From contig OZ246946.1 in the NCBI GenBank assembly GCA_965232015.1, positions 2,294,001 to 2,358,000 of the forward strand: a stretch of 64,000 nt of DNA, in the 5' to 3' direction. Below the pieces are notes generated by a model that saw only the letters and a program-made list of their open reading frames with translations, made no database searches and was not told the origin of the DNA. The stretch is from JAJEAO01 sp963667635. GTDB lineage: Bacteria; Acidobacteriota; Vicinamibacteria; Marinacidobacterales; Marinacidobacteraceae. Below are positions 15,865 to 24,994 of this stretch, one piece after another. Position 1 is the first letter of the stretch, and every line of letters starts with the position of its first letter. The position numbers were made by a program, and so were the translations under genes.

Positions 15865-17970
15865 TCAGCCGCCGAGGTGGCGGCCGAGGAAGTCGGCGCT
15901 CCGCCGAAACACCTCCAGCCAGCTCTGGTGGCGGAGGAAGCCGTGGACTTCGTCGGGGAACACCAGCAGCTCGTGCTCGACGCCGAGTTCCCGTAGCTTC
16001 TCGACCAGCTCGACCGTCTCGTCGAACGGGACGTTCCGGTCGTCGTCGCCGTGGATGAGGAGGACCGGCGAGCGCCAGCCGTCCACGGTCGAGAGCGGGG
16101 AGGACTCGAAGGCGAGCCGCGCCTGCTCCGGATGGTGTCCCGGTTCGTAGCTGGGGATGAAGCCGGTGATGGTCCGGTTCCAGTCGTGGACGCCGTGGAT
16201 GTCCACCCCGGCGGCGAACAGATCGGACGCCCGCGACAGTCCCATCGCGGTCAGATACCCCCCGTAGGAGCCGCCCCACAGCCCGACCCGTTCCGCGTCC
16301 ACACCGGGCAGATCCGCGAGGAAACGTCCGGCGCCGAGGACGTCCTGATGCTCGGCCCCGCCGCTCGCGCCGTAGTTCAGCGCCTCGCGGAACTCCATGC
16401 CGTAACCGGTCCCGCTGCGGTAGTTCACCGAGAGCACGGTGAACCCGAGACTCGCCAGGTACTGGTGGAAGGCGTAGCAGTTCGAGTAGTACCCCATGTA
16501 GTGCCACCCCAGCAGCATCTGCCGCCGGGACCCCCCGTGGAGGAACAGCACCCCCGGCCCCGGCCCATCCGATCCGCCGGCGGGTCGGAACAACTGCGCC
16601 GGGATCTCCATGCCGTCGGCCGAGTGGAAGACGACCGCTTCCGGCTCCACCATGTGGGCGATCGGGTAGTCGGCCGGAAAGGCGTCGGGCGCCAGCGGCC
16701 GCGCTGCGGCGTCACCGAGCCCGACCACCGGCTGGAGCGGCCGGCGGGCGTCGCCCCCGAGCCAGGCCGCCCCGCCAGCCACCGCCACCGGCAGGGTCTC
16801 GATCCCCTCCCCTGAAGTCACCGCCTCGGCCGCCCCTCCCGGGGTCAGACGCCACAGGTGCCGCCGGTGCGCATCGTCCTGATTCGTCGCGGCGAGGAGT
16901 CCGCCCTCTCCGTCGGAGACGGCGTATTCGACCTCGAACGGGCCCGGGCCGCTGAGCGCATCCGGCGCGCCGCCCCCGGCGTCCACCGCGTAGAAGTGCC
17001 GAAAGCCCGTCTTCTCCCACGGGAACAGGATCTTTCCGGACTCGGTCCAGAAGAGCTGATCCGCCGACGCGGTGCCGGAGAAGACGCTCCCCGGTCCCGG
17101 ATCCGCCCGGAACACTTCGCGTCCCCGGTCTGGTCGGCTGTCCGGGCCGAGCGCCACGACCCGAATGCTCCACGGGTGGCCTGCGCGCCGGGGCACGAAC
17201 AGGTAAGGCTCGAGGACCGGCGGCTGGCGGACGAAGGCGACCGCCGATCCGTCCGGGGCGAACACCGGAGACCCGTCGCGGTCCACCGCCGGATCGAGGT
17301 AGTGGACCGCCCTCGCCCCGAAGTCGTACACCCCCACGAAGGAGTGCGCGCCGCGCGAGGAAACGAACGCGAGGCGCGAACCGTCGGGCGAGAGACGCAG
17401 GTTCGAGAAGGAGCCCCGACCGTGGATCAGTTGCCCGGCCTCGGCTCCCGGCTCGAGACCGATCCGGTGGACCCGTCCCCGTCGCAGGAACAACAGAGCG
17501 CTCCCGTCGGCGACGAAGAGCGGCGCCGACGCCGGCTCGGTGAGCCGCCGCGGCGCCCCGTCCTCCTCGATGACCCACAGCGCCCGCTCCACACCCGCCG
17601 GGTCGCTCATCGGATTCGGCAGCTCGCCGGCGCGGTTCGGGCCGTCTCCCCGGATGAACGCCAGCCGTCCTCCGTCACGCGAGAACGCGAGGGCGCTGAT
17701 CGTGGTCCCGAAATCGCCCTCGAACGAGGTCAACCGGCGGCCGACGAAATCGGGCGCGTCGGCGGCCCACACGTTCCGGGCGCCGCGCTCGTCGAAGACC
17801 CACGCCACCCGGCTCCCGTCGGGAGCGGCGATGAGCGAGGTCGGAAAGGGCGCCGAGAGCACCTGCTCCAGCGTGAACGGGCTGTCGGCGGCGGGGGCGA
17901 CCCCGGAACCGACGAGGACGGCCGTGAGGACGGCGGCGGCCAGCGGGGCTGACCCGGAGCGATGGAACAT
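15865..17970 (-). CDS. Secreted S9-family (prolyl oligopeptidase/DPP4-like) serine peptidase
   Basis: This roughly 700-residue protein has an N-terminal signal peptide (FHRSGSAPLAAAVLTAVL to VAPAA), a WD40/TolB-like beta-propeller with repeated LSPDGSRLAFVSS blades, and a C-terminal alpha/beta-hydrolase. The catalytic Ser lies in GLWGGSYGGYL, the Asp in HGDDDRNVP and the His in DEVHGF. S9 enzymes cut after Pro or Ala in short peptides and are common in peptide-scavenging bacteria. I prefer the ATG at 17,970, which has GGAGAA upstream and a clean signal. A start at 18,006 would overlap the P450 stop (ATGA) and is also possible. It is in one unit with the P450 gene. Confidence 0.88.
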   Translation of the reverse strand: MFHRSGSAPLAAAVLTAVLVGSGVAPAADSPFTLEQVLSAPFPTSLIAAPDGSRVAWVFDERGARNVWAADAPDFVGRRLTSFEGDFGTTISALAFSRDGGRLAFIRGDGPNRAGELPNPMSDPAGVERALWVIEEDGAPRRLTEPASAPLFVADGSALLFLRRGRVHRIGLEPGAEAGQLIHGRGSFSNLRLSPDGSRLAFVSSRGAHSFVGVYDFGARAVHYLDPAVDRDGSPVFAPDGSAVAFVRQPPVLEPYLFVPRRAGHPWSIRVVALGPDSRPDRGREVFRADPGPGSVFSGTASADQLFWTESGKILFPWEKTGFRHFYAVDAGGGAPDALSGPGPFEVEYAVSDGEGGLLAATNQDDAHRRHLWRLTPGGAAEAVTSGEGIETLPVAVAGGAAWLGGDARRPLQPVVGLGDAAARPLAPDAFPADYPIAHMVEPEAVVFHSADGMEIPAQLFRPAGGSDGPGPGVLFLHGGSRRQMLLGWHYMGYYSNCYAFHQYLASLGFTVLSVNYRSGTGYGMEFREALNYGASGGAEHQDVLGAGRFLADLPGVDAERVGLWGGSYGGYLTAMGLSRASDLFAAGVDIHGVHDWNRTITGFIPSYEPGHHPEQARLAFESSPLSTVDGWRSPVLLIHGDDDRNVPFDETVELVEKLRELGVEHELLVFPDEVHGFLRHQSWLEVFRRSADFLGRHLGG

Positions 17971-18002
17971 GGGAGCTTCTCCGTCGGGGAAGGGAACAGG
18001 GT

Positions 18003-19250
18003 TCATCGGGGATCGAAGCGGACGGGCAGCCGCTTCAGACCGTGGATGAAGTTGGAGCGCAAGCGGTCCGGGGGTCCGACGATCTGCGCAGACCGAACTC
18101 GCCGGAACAGCTCCTCCAGCGTCACCCGGACCTCGAGTCGGGCGAGCCAGGCGCCGAGGCAGAAGTGGCGGCCGGCGCCGAACGCGAGGTGCGCGTTCGG
18201 CGCGCGGCGCAGATCGAAGCGATCAGGCGTCGGGAACACATCCTCGTCCCGGTTGGCCGCGATGTACCAGAGAACGACCTTGTCGCCGGCGCGCATGGCG
18301 GCGCCGTCCCAGTCCAGATCCCGGGTCACGGTGCGCCGGAAGTGCATGGTGACCGAGGTCCAGCGCAGGATCTCCTCGGTCGCGGACTCGAACAGCGAGC
18401 CGGAAGCGGCCGGAGACGTCAGCTCGCGGAACGACTCGGGATGCTCCACCAGCGCCAGCAGGCCGAGCGAGAGCGTGTGCCGCGTGGTCTCGTTCCCGGC
18501 CACGATGAGCAGGAGGAAGAAGTTCTGGAACTCCAGCTCGGTCAGGGGTCGGCCGCTCGCGTCCGCGTGGAGCATGGCCGAGAGGATGTCGGAACGGGGA
18601 CGCCGCAGCCGGTCCCGCCGCAGCCGGCTGGCGTAGTCGAACACGGAAGCGGCCGCCGGACTCCGGAACGGGAGCAGCCGGTAGGCGTCGGTGTCCACCT
18701 GGTCCACGACCGCGAGCGACAGCTCGGGATCCGCGTTCGAGATGAGGGCGTCGCCCCACTCGACGAGCTCGTCCGCGTCCTCCTCGGGCACGCCCAGCAT
18801 CCGGCAGAGCATCCGGATCGGCAGCTCGCGGGCGATCCCGGCGACGAAATCGAACTCCCGACGATCGAGCGCCCGCTCCACCACCGAGACCGCGAGGGCG
18901 CGAACGGCGTCCTCCCGCGCCGCGATGGACTTGCGGGAAAACCCGGCGCCCACCAGTCGCCGGAGTCGGGCGTGTTCGGCGCCGTCGTGCTCCATCATCG
19001 TGCGGCGCGCCTCCAGCTCGTCGTCGTCGAGCTCCTCCAGCCGAATGCCGCGGGTGCAGGAAAAATCGCGCGGCGTCGTGGCGGCGTCGAAGACGTGGCG
19101 GTGCCGGGTCAACGCCCAGAATCCGGCGCCGTCCGGCTCGTCCACCCACAGCGGACGCCCGGTGTCGCGCATCCGGGCGAACAGCTCCCACGGGACGCCG
19201 TCGAGGTAGGTGTCATGCGAGACGATCGCTGACCAGGGAGCGGGTTTCAC
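18003..19250 (-). CDS. Cytochrome P450
   Basis: This is a soluble bacterial P450 of about 415 residues. The I-helix oxygen-activation motif is AGNETTRH, the ExxR pair is in EEILR, and the heme-thiolate Cys is in FGAGRHFCLGAWLAR. The segment MEHDGAEHARLRRLV is the usual pre-C-helix region. Members with this EILRW and FGAG-HFC style oxidise terpenoids, sterols or fatty acids; the substrate here is unknown. I use the GTG at 19,250, because residues further upstream are Pro-rich and unrelated to P450s and would overlap the divergent gene. No ferredoxin partner is adjacent, although a Rieske fragment lies at the window start. The gene ends overlapping the peptidase gene start region. Confidence 0.9.
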   Translation of the reverse strand: MKPAPWSAIVSHDTYLDGVPWELFARMRDTGRPLWVDEPDGAGFWALTRHRHVFDAATTPRDFSCTRGIRLEELDDDELEARRTMMEHDGAEHARLRRLVGAGFSRKSIAAREDAVRALAVSVVERALDRREFDFVAGIARELPIRMLCRMLGVPEEDADELVEWGDALISNADPELSLAVVDQVDTDAYRLLPFRSPAAASVFDYASRLRRDRLRRPRSDILSAMLHADASGRPLTELEFQNFFLLLIVAGNETTRHTLSLGLLALVEHPESFRELTSPAASGSLFESATEEILRWTSVTMHFRRTVTRDLDWDGAAMRAGDKVVLWYIAANRDEDVFPTPDRFDLRRAPNAHLAFGAGRHFCLGAWLARLEVRVTLEELFRRVRSAQIVGPPDRLRSNFIHGLKRLPVRFDPR

Positions 19251-19365
19251 GGCCGGTCCGGATGGTACGCGCCCCGGGGGTGGGGGCGGCGCTCGCCGTG
19301 GCCCGGGGCTTGGCGGCGGAACGGGGGACGGGTACCCTCCGGAAGAGGCGGCGTTCCGGAAGGGA

Positions 19366-20127
19366 GTGAACGCCGTCGTTCCCATCCGTTTCATGTACAC
19401 CTTCGGCCGTCCGAGCAAGATCCTCTGCGTCCACCTGAACTACCGCAGCCGGGTCGAGGAGTTCGGCGCGCGACTCCCCCCGGCCCCGACCTATTTCATG
19501 AAGCCGACCAGCGCCCTGACGGGCAGCGGGGATCCGGTCGTGCGTCCGGCCGGTTGCCGCTACCTGAATTTCGAGGGCGAGATCGTCGCGGTGATCGGGT
19601 CCGAGTGCCGGGGCGTACCGCCGGAGGACGCCGGCCGCTTCATCGCCGGGTACACCGTCGGAAACGACTTCGGCCTCCACGACTTCCGGGACACCGACGC
19701 CGGCTCGATGGTGCGGGTGAAGGGGTCCGACACGCTCTGTCCGGTGCTCGACGCGCTGGTGCCGGGCTGGGATTTCCGCGGGCGAGGCCTGCGCACGCTC
19801 GTCAACGGCGAAGTGCGTCAGTCGGGAAACACCGACGAGATGGAGTGGAATCCGCATTATCTCGTCGCCGACCTGTCCCGTACGCACACCCTGCTCCCGG
19901 GAGACCTCGTGTTCACCGGAACCCCCGCCGGATCCCGCCCGGTGGAGCCCGGGGACGAGGTCACGGTGGAAGTGGAGGGACTCGGGAGCCTCTCGAATCC
20001 GGTCGTGGAGGGGACTGCGGCCATTCCGAACGACTACGGCGCACAGCCCACCGAATCGGAGGAGGTCCGCTCCACCGCGCTCGGCGGAGACTGGGAGTGG
20101 CGCGGAATCCGGCCGCCGCGCTGCTGA
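19366..20127 (+). CDS. Fumarylacetoacetate hydrolase-family protein
   Basis: This protein of about 253 residues has the FAH-fold core: PTYFMKPTSALTG, the metal-binding NFEGEIVAVIG with Glu, GYTVGNDFGLHDFRD with Asp, KGSDTLCPVLD, and LLPGDLVFTGTPAG. FAH-family enzymes hydrolyse or isomerise beta-diketo acids from aromatic breakdown (the HpcE or 2-hydroxyhepta-diene-dioate type). I place the start at the GTG at 19,366, right after GGAAGGGA; an ATG at 19,393 is an alternative. It is divergent from the P450 gene, with about 115 bases between, and the next gene follows by four bases. A joint catabolic role with the P450 is possible but only inferred. Confidence 0.88.
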   Translation: MNAVVPIRFMYTFGRPSKILCVHLNYRSRVEEFGARLPPAPTYFMKPTSALTGSGDPVVRPAGCRYLNFEGEIVAVIGSECRGVPPEDAGRFIAGYTVGNDFGLHDFRDTDAGSMVRVKGSDTLCPVLDALVPGWDFRGRGLRTLVNGEVRQSGNTDEMEWNPHYLVADLSRTHTLLPGDLVFTGTPAGSRPVEPGDEVTVEVEGLGSLSNPVVEGTAAIPNDYGAQPTESEEVRSTALGGDWEWRGIRPPRC

Positions 20128-20131
20128 CCCG

Positions 20132-20899
20132 ATGGACGATTCACCCCCCGCCCCCCACCCCCGCATCGGGCTGACGACCTGGCGTCGGCGGGTGGACACG
20201 ATGCTCGGCAACGAAGCGCTCTACACCCTGGCCGAGGAGTACGTCGAAGGCGTACGCCGCGCGGGTGGACTACCCGTCATCCTCCCCCCCGCACCGCTCG
20301 CCGCCGTTGAAGAGCTGGTCGCGGCGCTCGACGGGCTCATCCTCACCGGCGGCGGGGACATCTCGCCGTCGTGCTACACGGAAGACGACGAGGGGGTCAG
20401 CTCGGACATCGATCACGCGGAGGACGCGTGGAATGTCGCGCTCGTCCTCTCCGCCCGCGAACGGAAGCTCCCGGTGTTCGGAATCTGTCGCGGACTCCAG
20501 GCGCTGAACGTGGCGCTCGGAGGAACGCTCCACCAGGACATCTCGGGCCGAGCCAACCACCCGCGCATCCCCCCCGACCCGGTGGCCACCGTCGCGTTCC
20601 GCCACCCGGTGGTGCTGGATCACGGCAGCCGACTGGCCCACGCCCTCGGCGCCGGCGAGCGGAGCGTCAACAGCATCCACCACCAGGCGGTGGACCAGCT
20701 CGGAGAGGGGCTCGCCGTCGTCGCCCGCGCCCCGGATGGAACCGTGGAGGCGGTGGAGTACCGCGGCGACGACTCGGACTGGTGGGCCCACGCGGTCCAG
20801 TGGCACCCCGAGCGTCTGCCCGGGGGCGCGGATCAGGCCCTCTTCGACGACTTCATCCGGGCCGCGACCACGCGGCCCCTGGTCGCCGGGCCGGCGTAG
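20132..20899 (+). CDS. Gamma-glutamyl-gamma-aminobutyrate hydrolase-like amidotransferase (peptidase C26)
   Basis: This 255-residue class I glutamine amidotransferase-like enzyme of the PuuD group has its nucleophile Cys in FGICRGLQALN (about residue 118) and its catalytic His-Glu pair in QWHPE (about 230). It has LTGGGDISPSCY, typical of PuuD relatives, and HHQAVDQLG in the glutamine-binding region. PuuD frees GABA from gamma-glutamyl-GABA in putrescine use; other members cleave gamma-glutamyl amides or folate tails, so the exact substrate is open. It starts four bases after the FAH-family gene, suggesting an operon. The next 96 bases hold no gene. Confidence 0.87.
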   Translation: MDDSPPAPHPRIGLTTWRRRVDTMLGNEALYTLAEEYVEGVRRAGGLPVILPPAPLAAVEELVAALDGLILTGGGDISPSCYTEDDEGVSSDIDHAEDAWNVALVLSARERKLPVFGICRGLQALNVALGGTLHQDISGRANHPRIPPDPVATVAFRHPVVLDHGSRLAHALGAGERSVNSIHHQAVDQLGEGLAVVARAPDGTVEAVEYRGDDSDWWAHAVQWHPERLPGGADQALFDDFIRAATTRPLVAGPA

Positions 20900-20995
20900 C
20901 GACACTCGGAGCCCTCGACTCTCGTCCCTCGTGGTCCGCCGACGACGGCCGGCGGAGGTGCGTCACCCCGGCCCCTCGCGGCGGATCCACCGGCG

Positions 20996-22159
20996 TCAGG
21001 TCACCCCGGTCGCGAACGCACCGGCCCACAGGAGCTCCACGAAGTCAGCGGCCGGGAGGATCTCGATCCCGTCGGGCGTCGTCCGGAGTCGGGGCTCCCG
21101 ACAAACGACAACCCGGCGCCTCACGGCCGGGTGGTCCACGGCCAGAGTCCGCAGCCCCCGCAAGTGGTCGCTCGTGACGTTGGCCGAGGACCTGGCTTCG
21201 ATTGCGGTTTCCATGTCCCCGAGGATGAAGTCAACTTCCGCTCCCGACGAGAGGCGCCACGTGCTCAGAGGGTGGTCCGGCGATCGGTACGCCCCCCAGG
21301 TGCGGAGTTCATGGAACACCCAGTTCTCGAACGCCTTGCCGTAGTCGCGGGAACCCGGCGTCAACCGTCCGCGGCGGGTGAGCCGATTCACGACGCCGAC
21401 ATCGTGGAAGTAGAACCTGGAGGCCTGCGCCACCCGCCGCTTGGGACGCTTCCGAAAGGCCGGCAGCCAGGAGGCGAGCAGGGTGTCTTCGAGGATCCCG
21501 AAGTACTCGCGGATCGTCGGACCAGAAACGCCGGTCTCGCGCGCCACGGACGAAAAATTGACCGTCTCACCATCGCTGAACGCGGCCGCCGTGAGGAAGT
21601 CGAAGAACACCGGCAAACGTCGCACGACTCCCTCCGCAGCGATCTCCCGCCGCAGGTAGTCCGCGACATAGGCCTCAAGTCGCCGGGCTGCGCGCTCGGA
21701 CCCGTAGATTCGCGGCAGGTATCCGTAGTTCAGCAGGAAGTCCAGATCGAATGAGGGGCCGATCTCACTCGCGGACAGACCCGACAGCGAGTAGCGGAGA
21801 GCCCGGCCCCCGAGCAGGTTCACTCCGGCCCGCCTCACTCGACGGGCCGAGGACCCACTGAGGGCGAAATGGAGCCCCCGGTTCTCGATCAGCCAGTGGA
21901 TCTCGTCGAGGAGGTCCGGGACCTTCTGCACCTCGTCCACGACAACCTGCCGCGAGGGCGGAGGATCGGCCACGAGTTCCTCGCGGAGTCGCTCCGGACG
22001 GGTGGCATAGCGCGCGAACTCATCCGTCCGGAGGAGATCCACCCACCGCGCATCGGCATGGACGCGCCGCAGCAAGGTCGTCTTCCCGGTCTGGCGCGGG
22101 CCCCACAGGAAGAAGGTCTCGGTCCCGATCGGCGGCAGCGTCAGAGCACGTCGAAACAC
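20996..22159 (-). CDS. AAA-family ATPase with DUF4143 domain
   Basis: This 387-residue protein has an N-terminal P-loop (FFLWGPRQTGKTT, about 18-29), Walker B (QVVVDEVQKVPDLL), sensor-like LSGSSAR, and a C-terminal DUF4143 nuclease-like domain (RFYFHDVGVVNRL ... FENWVFHELR ... EVDFIL). The family is widespread and scattered; roles in DNA transactions, toxin-like systems or signalling have been suggested but none is established. The start is a GTG at 22,159. Just upstream, GATATTC occurs twice nine bases apart in unusually AT-rich DNA (about 22,165-22,190), which may be a promoter or operator. A second member lies at 32,222. Confidence 0.85.
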   Translation of the reverse strand: MFRRALTLPPIGTETFFLWGPRQTGKTTLLRRVHADARWVDLLRTDEFARYATRPERLREELVADPPPSRQVVVDEVQKVPDLLDEIHWLIENRGLHFALSGSSARRVRRAGVNLLGGRALRYSLSGLSASEIGPSFDLDFLLNYGYLPRIYGSERAARRLEAYVADYLRREIAAEGVVRRLPVFFDFLTAAAFSDGETVNFSSVARETGVSGPTIREYFGILEDTLLASWLPAFRKRPKRRVAQASRFYFHDVGVVNRLTRRGRLTPGSRDYGKAFENWVFHELRTWGAYRSPDHPLSTWRLSSGAEVDFILGDMETAIEARSSANVTSDHLRGLRTLAVDHPAVRRRVVVCREPRLRTTPDGIEILPAADFVELLWAGAFATGVT

Positions 22160-22307
22160 ATGCTTCAGAATATCAGGAATATCAAAAGTGACGGTTTCGA
22201 TTCTCGTCCGCGTGGCCCGGCGCCGGGCATGAGCCGGCAGATCGCCGGAATCGGACCCGGGGCCGTTCCGACCGGCCTCGCCGATACGGCAAGAAACGGA
22301 GGACGCG

Positions 22308-22835
22308 TCAGGCGCCGCAGGGCTCGCCGGTGACCCGATCTCCGAGCTGGTTGTAGAGGTCCGTCAGTTTCAGCACCCGCTCATCGGTGTGCTCGACGAC
22401 GGAGAAGCCCTCAACCCAGAGGGTGTGCGTCTCGCCGGCCTCGTGGAGGATGAAGCCGAAAGCCGGAGCGAGTTGGGATCCCTCCGGCGCCTCGACGGTC
22501 TCCTCTCCGATCCCGGACAACCCGACGTCCAGGATGGTCTCCCGGATCCCGACGAACTCATCCCCGCCGAGCATGAGGCTGCAGGGGGCTCCGTCAAACG
22601 TCATCCAGGACAGCTCGCCGCCGAAGGTGAGCGAGAAGACGGGCGGGACTTCGGTCGGACCGGTGAACTCCGGGGACAGTCGCACTTCGAAGAAGACCGC
22701 AGCCGGCTCCGGCATCGGTTCCGGGGCGGGAGCCGGCGCCGGGGAAACGGGTGCGGTGGGCGCGGGGTCGTCGCCTCCCCCGCAGGCGGCCACCAGAGCC
22801 GTGGCGATCAGGGCCAGCAGAGTTCTTCGCGACAT
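22308..22835 (-). CDS. Small lipoprotein of unknown function
   Basis: This protein of about 175 residues has a lipoprotein signal ending in LVAACGGG. A low-complexity Pro/Ala linker (PAPAPAPEPMPEP) then leads to a beta-rich domain of about 130 residues containing VRLSPEFTGPTEVPPVFSL and HTLWVEGFSVVEHTD. The linker suggests the domain is held away from the membrane. I do not recognise the domain; the opening resembles exported domains related to spondin-N but that is uncertain. It is the last gene of the SUF-operon strand, 66 bases after the SufT-like gene, and may simply be read through. Confidence 0.65.
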   Translation of the reverse strand: MSRRTLLALIATALVAACGGGDDPAPTAPVSPAPAPAPEPMPEPAAVFFEVRLSPEFTGPTEVPPVFSLTFGGELSWMTFDGAPCSLMLGGDEFVGIRETILDVGLSGIGEETVEAPEGSQLAPAFGFILHEAGETHTLWVEGFSVVEHTDERVLKLTDLYNQLGDRVTGEPCGA

Positions 22836-22913
22836 CGTCACTCTCACCGAAGCGCCGCGGCCTGCGGACCGACTCCGGAAGCCGGCGTCAGGCGGTTGGC
22901 GTCGAAACCGACT

Positions 22914-23270
22914 CTACAGCAGCCCGAGCCGCAGCTTCGCGGCGTCGGTCATCCGATCCGGGTTCCACGGGGGATCCCAGACCAGGTCCACCCGAACCGA
23001 AGCCACGTCCTCCAGCCGGTTGATCTTGGCTTCCACCTCGGGCGGCAGCGTCCCCGCCACCGGGCACGCGGGCGAAGTCAGCGTCATGTCCACTTCGACC
23101 TTGCCGCCGTCGTCCACCTCCACCCGGTACACCAGTCCGAGTTCGTAGATGTCCACCGGGATCTCGGGGTCGTAGCAGGTCTTCAACACGTCCACGACCT
23201 GCGCCTCGATGGCGCTGCCGCCGTTCGGCTCGGTCGCCGCGACGCCCGTCGCCTCCGCCATTTCACTCAT
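22914..23270 (-). CDS. sufT: MIP18/DUF59-family Fe-S assembly protein (SufT/PaaD-like)
   Basis: This 118-residue protein of the MIP18 family has the conserved DPEIPVDIYELGLVY, the TSPACPVAGTLP segment with the reactive Cys, and the final VWDPPWNPDRMT. DUF59 proteins at the end of SUF operons help mature particular Fe-S proteins. The first 20 residues are Ala/Glu-rich and poorly structured. It follows sufU by 24 bases in the same operon, which strongly supports a role in cluster assembly. The name sufT is used for such operon-encoded members, though this protein lacks the long N-terminal extension some SufT proteins have. Confidence 0.88.
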   Translation of the reverse strand: MSEMAEATGVAATEPNGGSAIEAQVVDVLKTCYDPEIPVDIYELGLVYRVEVDDGGKVEVDMTLTSPACPVAGTLPPEVEAKINRLEDVASVRVDLVWDPPWNPDRMTDAAKLRLGLL

Positions 23271-23294
23271 GGTTCCTTCTCGCTCCCTTGGTGG

Positions 23295-23750
23295 TCATTC
23301 GGTTTGCGCGACTTCCCCGCTCCGCTCGAGGGCGGCGCGGAGGGCATGCCATGCGAGCGTCGCGCACTTGACCCGCATTGGATAGTCCCGGACTCCGACC
23401 AGCGCGTTCAGCTTCCCGAGTTCGGCTTCGTCCGGTTCGATCTCGCCGGCCGCCATGCGCCGGAACCGGTCCGAGAGTTCGAGCGCCTCGGTCTCGCCGA
23501 GTCCGCGAAGCGCCTCGGTCAGCAGGGAGGCCGACGCCGTGGAGATCGCACACCCGTCCCCCACGAACGACGCCTGGCGAACCGTGCCCTCCTCGACGCG
23601 AAGCAGGAGCTTCAGACGGTCGCCGCAGAGCGGATTGAACCCGTCGGCCTCCCGGTTGGCGCCCTCGAGGCGCCCGAAGTTCCGCGGGCTGCGGCTGTGG
23701 TCGAGGATGACCTCGCGGTAGAGGTCGGCGAATCCACCGGAGAAGTTCAT
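23295..23750 (-). CDS. sufU: Fe-S scaffold/sulfur-transfer protein SufU
   Basis: This 151-residue NifU-N-like protein has three ligand cysteines, in NPLCGDRL, VGDGCAIS and RVKCATLAW, as in zinc-binding SufU. SufU accepts persulfide sulfur from SufS and hands it to the SufBCD scaffold. The stretch between the second and third Cys (about 18 residues longer than in IscU) marks it as SufU rather than IscU. Its ATG overlaps the sufS stop by four bases (ATGA), so the two are translationally coupled, matching their direct interaction. Confidence 0.92.
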   Translation of the reverse strand: MNFSGGFADLYREVILDHSRSPRNFGRLEGANREADGFNPLCGDRLKLLLRVEEGTVRQASFVGDGCAISTASASLLTEALRGLGETEALELSDRFRRMAAGEIEPDEAELGKLNALVGVRDYPMRVKCATLAWHALRAALERSGEVAQTE

Positions 23751-24994
23751 CCGCGGAACACCGAGATCGCGGTGCGGACGCCGGCGGCGAGCCGATCCAC
23801 TTCCTCCCGCGTGTTGTAGAGACCGAACGAGGCCCGGGTCGTCGCGGGGACGCCGAAGCGCTCCATGAGCGGCTGGGTGCAGTGGTGGCCGGCGCGGACC
23901 GCCACCCCTTCGTGGTCGAGCACGGTCCCGAGATCGTGCGGGTGGACGCCCTCGACCACGAACGACACGACCGCCGCCTTCCCCGGGGCGGTCCCCAGAA
24001 TCCGGACGCCCGGGATCTGGAGCAGCCGCCGCTCGGCGAGCGCGCGGAGATCCTCCTCGTGCGCCGCCACCGCGTCGAAACCGAGCGCTTCGAGGTAGTC
24101 GGCCGCGGCCGCGAGCCCGGCCGGGCCGGTGATGTGCGGAGTGCCCGCCTCGAATTTCGCCGGCGGGTCGGCGTACGTCGTTCCCGAGAACCGCACGCTG
24201 CGGATCATGTCGCCGCCCCCCTGGTAGGGAGGGATCGCCTCGAGGAGGCGCCGCCGCCCCCACAGCACGCCGATCCCGGACGGTCCGTACATCTTGTGGC
24301 CGGAGACGGCGTAGAAGTCGCAGCCGAGCTCGCGCACCCGGATCGGCCGGTGGGGCGCGGCCTGGGCGCCGTCCACGCAGACGAACGCCCCCCGCTCCCG
24401 GGCCATCCGCGCGATCTCGGCGACCGGGTTCACCGTTCCGAGCGTGTTCGAGACGTGGACCACCGAGACGATGCGGGTCCGGTCGCTCAGGAGCTCCCGG
24501 AAACCGTCGAGATCGAGTTCGCCGCGGTCCGTCACCGGCGCCGCCACCACCCGGGCCCCGACGAATTCGCACGCCATCTGCCACGGCACGATGTTGGAGT
24601 GGTGCTCCATCCCGGTCAGGAGCACTTCGTCCCCCTCGCGGAGGACATGGCGTCCGAGACACGAGGCGACCAGGTTCAGCGCCTCGGTCGCGCCGCGCAC
24701 GAAGACGATCTCCTCGTGCGAGTCGGCGCCCACGAAGGCGGCCAGCCGACGGCGGGCCCCCTCGTAGGCATCGGTGGCCCGCTGCGCGAACTGGTGGACC
24801 GCGCGGTGGATGTTCGAGTAGCCGGTGCAGTGGATCCGTTCGACCGCGTCGAGCACCGCGCGCGGCTTCTGCGCGCTGGCGGCGTTGTCGAGATAGGCGA
24901 CCGGTCGGCCGTGGACCAACTCGGTGAGGATCGGGAAATCCCCGCGCACCCGCTCCAGGTCGTATCCGGCGGTCGTCGCCGGACCGGCGTTCAC
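23747..24994 (-). CDS. sufS: Cysteine desulfurase SufS
   Basis: This 415-residue group II cysteine desulfurase has the PLP lysine in VSGHKMYGPSG (about residue 232) and the active-site Cys in RAGHHCTQP (about 371). The N-terminal YLDNAASAQKP and EHHSNIVPWQ are SufS signatures. The enzyme takes sulfur from cysteine and, with SufU, supplies the SufBCD scaffold. I use the GTG at 24,994, because it overlaps the sufD stop (GTGA) and gives a normal N-terminus; the upstream frame is a shadow of sufD. The start and stop both overlap neighbours, typical of a tightly coupled operon. Confidence 0.94.
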   Translation of the reverse strand: MNAGPATTAGYDLERVRGDFPILTELVHGRPVAYLDNAASAQKPRAVLDAVERIHCTGYSNIHRAVHQFAQRATDAYEGARRRLAAFVGADSHEEIVFVRGATEALNLVASCLGRHVLREGDEVLLTGMEHHSNIVPWQMACEFVGARVVAAPVTDRGELDLDGFRELLSDRTRIVSVVHVSNTLGTVNPVAEIARMARERGAFVCVDGAQAAPHRPIRVRELGCDFYAVSGHKMYGPSGIGVLWGRRRLLEAIPPYQGGGDMIRSVRFSGTTYADPPAKFEAGTPHITGPAGLAAAADYLEALGFDAVAAHEEDLRALAERRLLQIPGVRILGTAPGKAAVVSFVVEGVHPHDLGTVLDHEGVAVRAGHHCTQPLMERFGVPATTRASFGLYNTREEVDRLAAGVRTAISVFRG